From Calditrichota bacterium (GTDB lineage: Bacteria > Zhuqueibacterota > Zhuqueibacteria > Zhuqueibacterales > Geothermadaptataceae): a DNA stretch of 5,398 bases. Shown piece after piece: positions 5,267-5,398 of the stretch; position 1 is the first letter of the stretch; each line of letters begins with the position of its first letter. The translations under genes and the position numbers were made by a program. Where the stretch lies: the NCBI GenBank assembly GCA_008501545.1, contig QQUM01000403.1, positions 1 through 5,398 of the forward strand, read 5' to 3'. The notes beneath the pieces are model-generated. The model worked only from the letters and a program-made list of their open reading frames with translations. It ran no database searches and was not told the origin of the DNA.

Positions 5267-5398
5267 CTAGTTGCCGACAAGACGACCACGAACTGTCGTC
5301 TCAATATTGACTATTTGCGTCTCTCCATCATCATAGCTCACGACAAAGCGTCCCGGTGCTGCAACACCGTAAATTGGCAAATTTAACCGGTCAGCAAA
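5267..5398 (-). CDS. C-terminal end of a transglutaminase-like (SirB1-type) domain, ending at an in-frame TAG, truncated by the window edge
   Basis: On the minus strand the frame from 5398 is open for 43 codons to TAG at 5269-5267. It reads FADRLNLPIYGVAAPGRFVV, then SYDDGETQIVNIETTVRGRL, then VGN and stop. The pattern R-L-x-L-P-I-x-G-V-x-x-P-G-[H]-F-x-V-x-Y-D-D-G ... N-I-E-x-T resembles the SirB1/Transglut_core2 segment around the second catalytic residue, where PGH is usual. Here the His is Arg (codon CGC; His would be CAC). It is in exactly the same frame as the downstream TPR protein, with no indel, so it is probably the upstream half of one gene broken by a nonsense codon. It could also be a separate gene, 45 nt upstream of the TPR ATG. 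Domain identity rests on pattern memory from 43 residues, hence moderate confidence. Confidence 0.5.
   Translation of the reverse strand, partial: FADRLNLPIYGVAAPGRFVVSYDDGETQIVNIETTVRGRLVGN

Noticed and set aside
5267..5269. TAG as a recoded sense codon (pyrrolysine or an amber-reassigned genetic code)
   Set aside because: Two other genes in the window end naturally with TAG (at 425-427 and 3920-3922), and no pyl genes or suppressor tRNA are visible; a nonsense change, sequencing error or gene split is simpler.
5078..5386. 102-codon plus-strand open frame near the right edge
   Set aside because: It is antisense to the TPR start and to the transglutaminase-like frame, which has recognisable protein sequence; no family resemblance.

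Overview
This window reads as ordinary bacterial chromosome, moderately AT-rich and densely coded. Five genes, plus the tail of a sixth reading frame, lie on the minus strand, and one truncated gene lies on the plus strand at the left edge. Nothing looks mobile or phage-derived, and I saw no RNA gene or CRISPR array. The gene mix (RsbW-type ATPase, long TPR protein attached to a transglutaminase-like frame, atypical GroES-like protein, divergent GlpD-like oxidase) suggests a free-living Gram-negative-type bacterium, perhaps of a deep-branching or FCB-related lineage. That placement is a weak guess from protein style, not a phylogeny.

Layout. (1) Bases 1-356, plus strand: C-terminal end of an RsbW/SpoIIAB-like HATPase domain whose N-terminus lies outside the window. 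(2) Bases 357-424: a short convergent gap with a small GC hairpin. (3) Bases 425-2959, minus strand: a two-gene unit, a class I SAM methyltransferase (TTG start with a good Shine-Dalgarno) followed 18 nt later by a GlpD-like FAD-dependent glycerol-3-phosphate dehydrogenase. (4) Bases 2960-3265: the only long non-coding stretch, AT-rich, with a strong 10-bp inverted repeat and a weaker 7-bp one near a possible promoter. (5) Bases 3266-5398, minus strand: a tightly packed unit read as TPR protein, then GroES-like co-chaperone, then cold-shock-domain protein. The gaps are 23 and 16 nt, and the last two genes have strong Shine-Dalgarno sequences.

The most notable observation is at the right edge. 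The frame of the TPR protein stays open upstream of its first ATG for 15 codons, meets one TAG (5267-5269), and then continues in the same frame to the window edge. The upstream 43 codons resemble the end of a SirB1/transglutaminase-like domain. A transglutaminase-like domain followed by TPRs is, from memory, a known architecture. This may therefore be one gene split by a nonsense codon, and the expected active-site His of the PGH motif reads Arg. Alternatives are a sequencing error, a true two-gene split, or readthrough.

Functionally, the 3266-5398 unit groups protein-interaction, chaperonin-related and RNA-binding functions, which suggests a stress or proteostasis role (inference). The methyltransferase/GlpD pair suggests modification and oxidation of a glycerol-phosphate-like or lipid-linked substrate (inference). 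I see no convincing wholly new system here.
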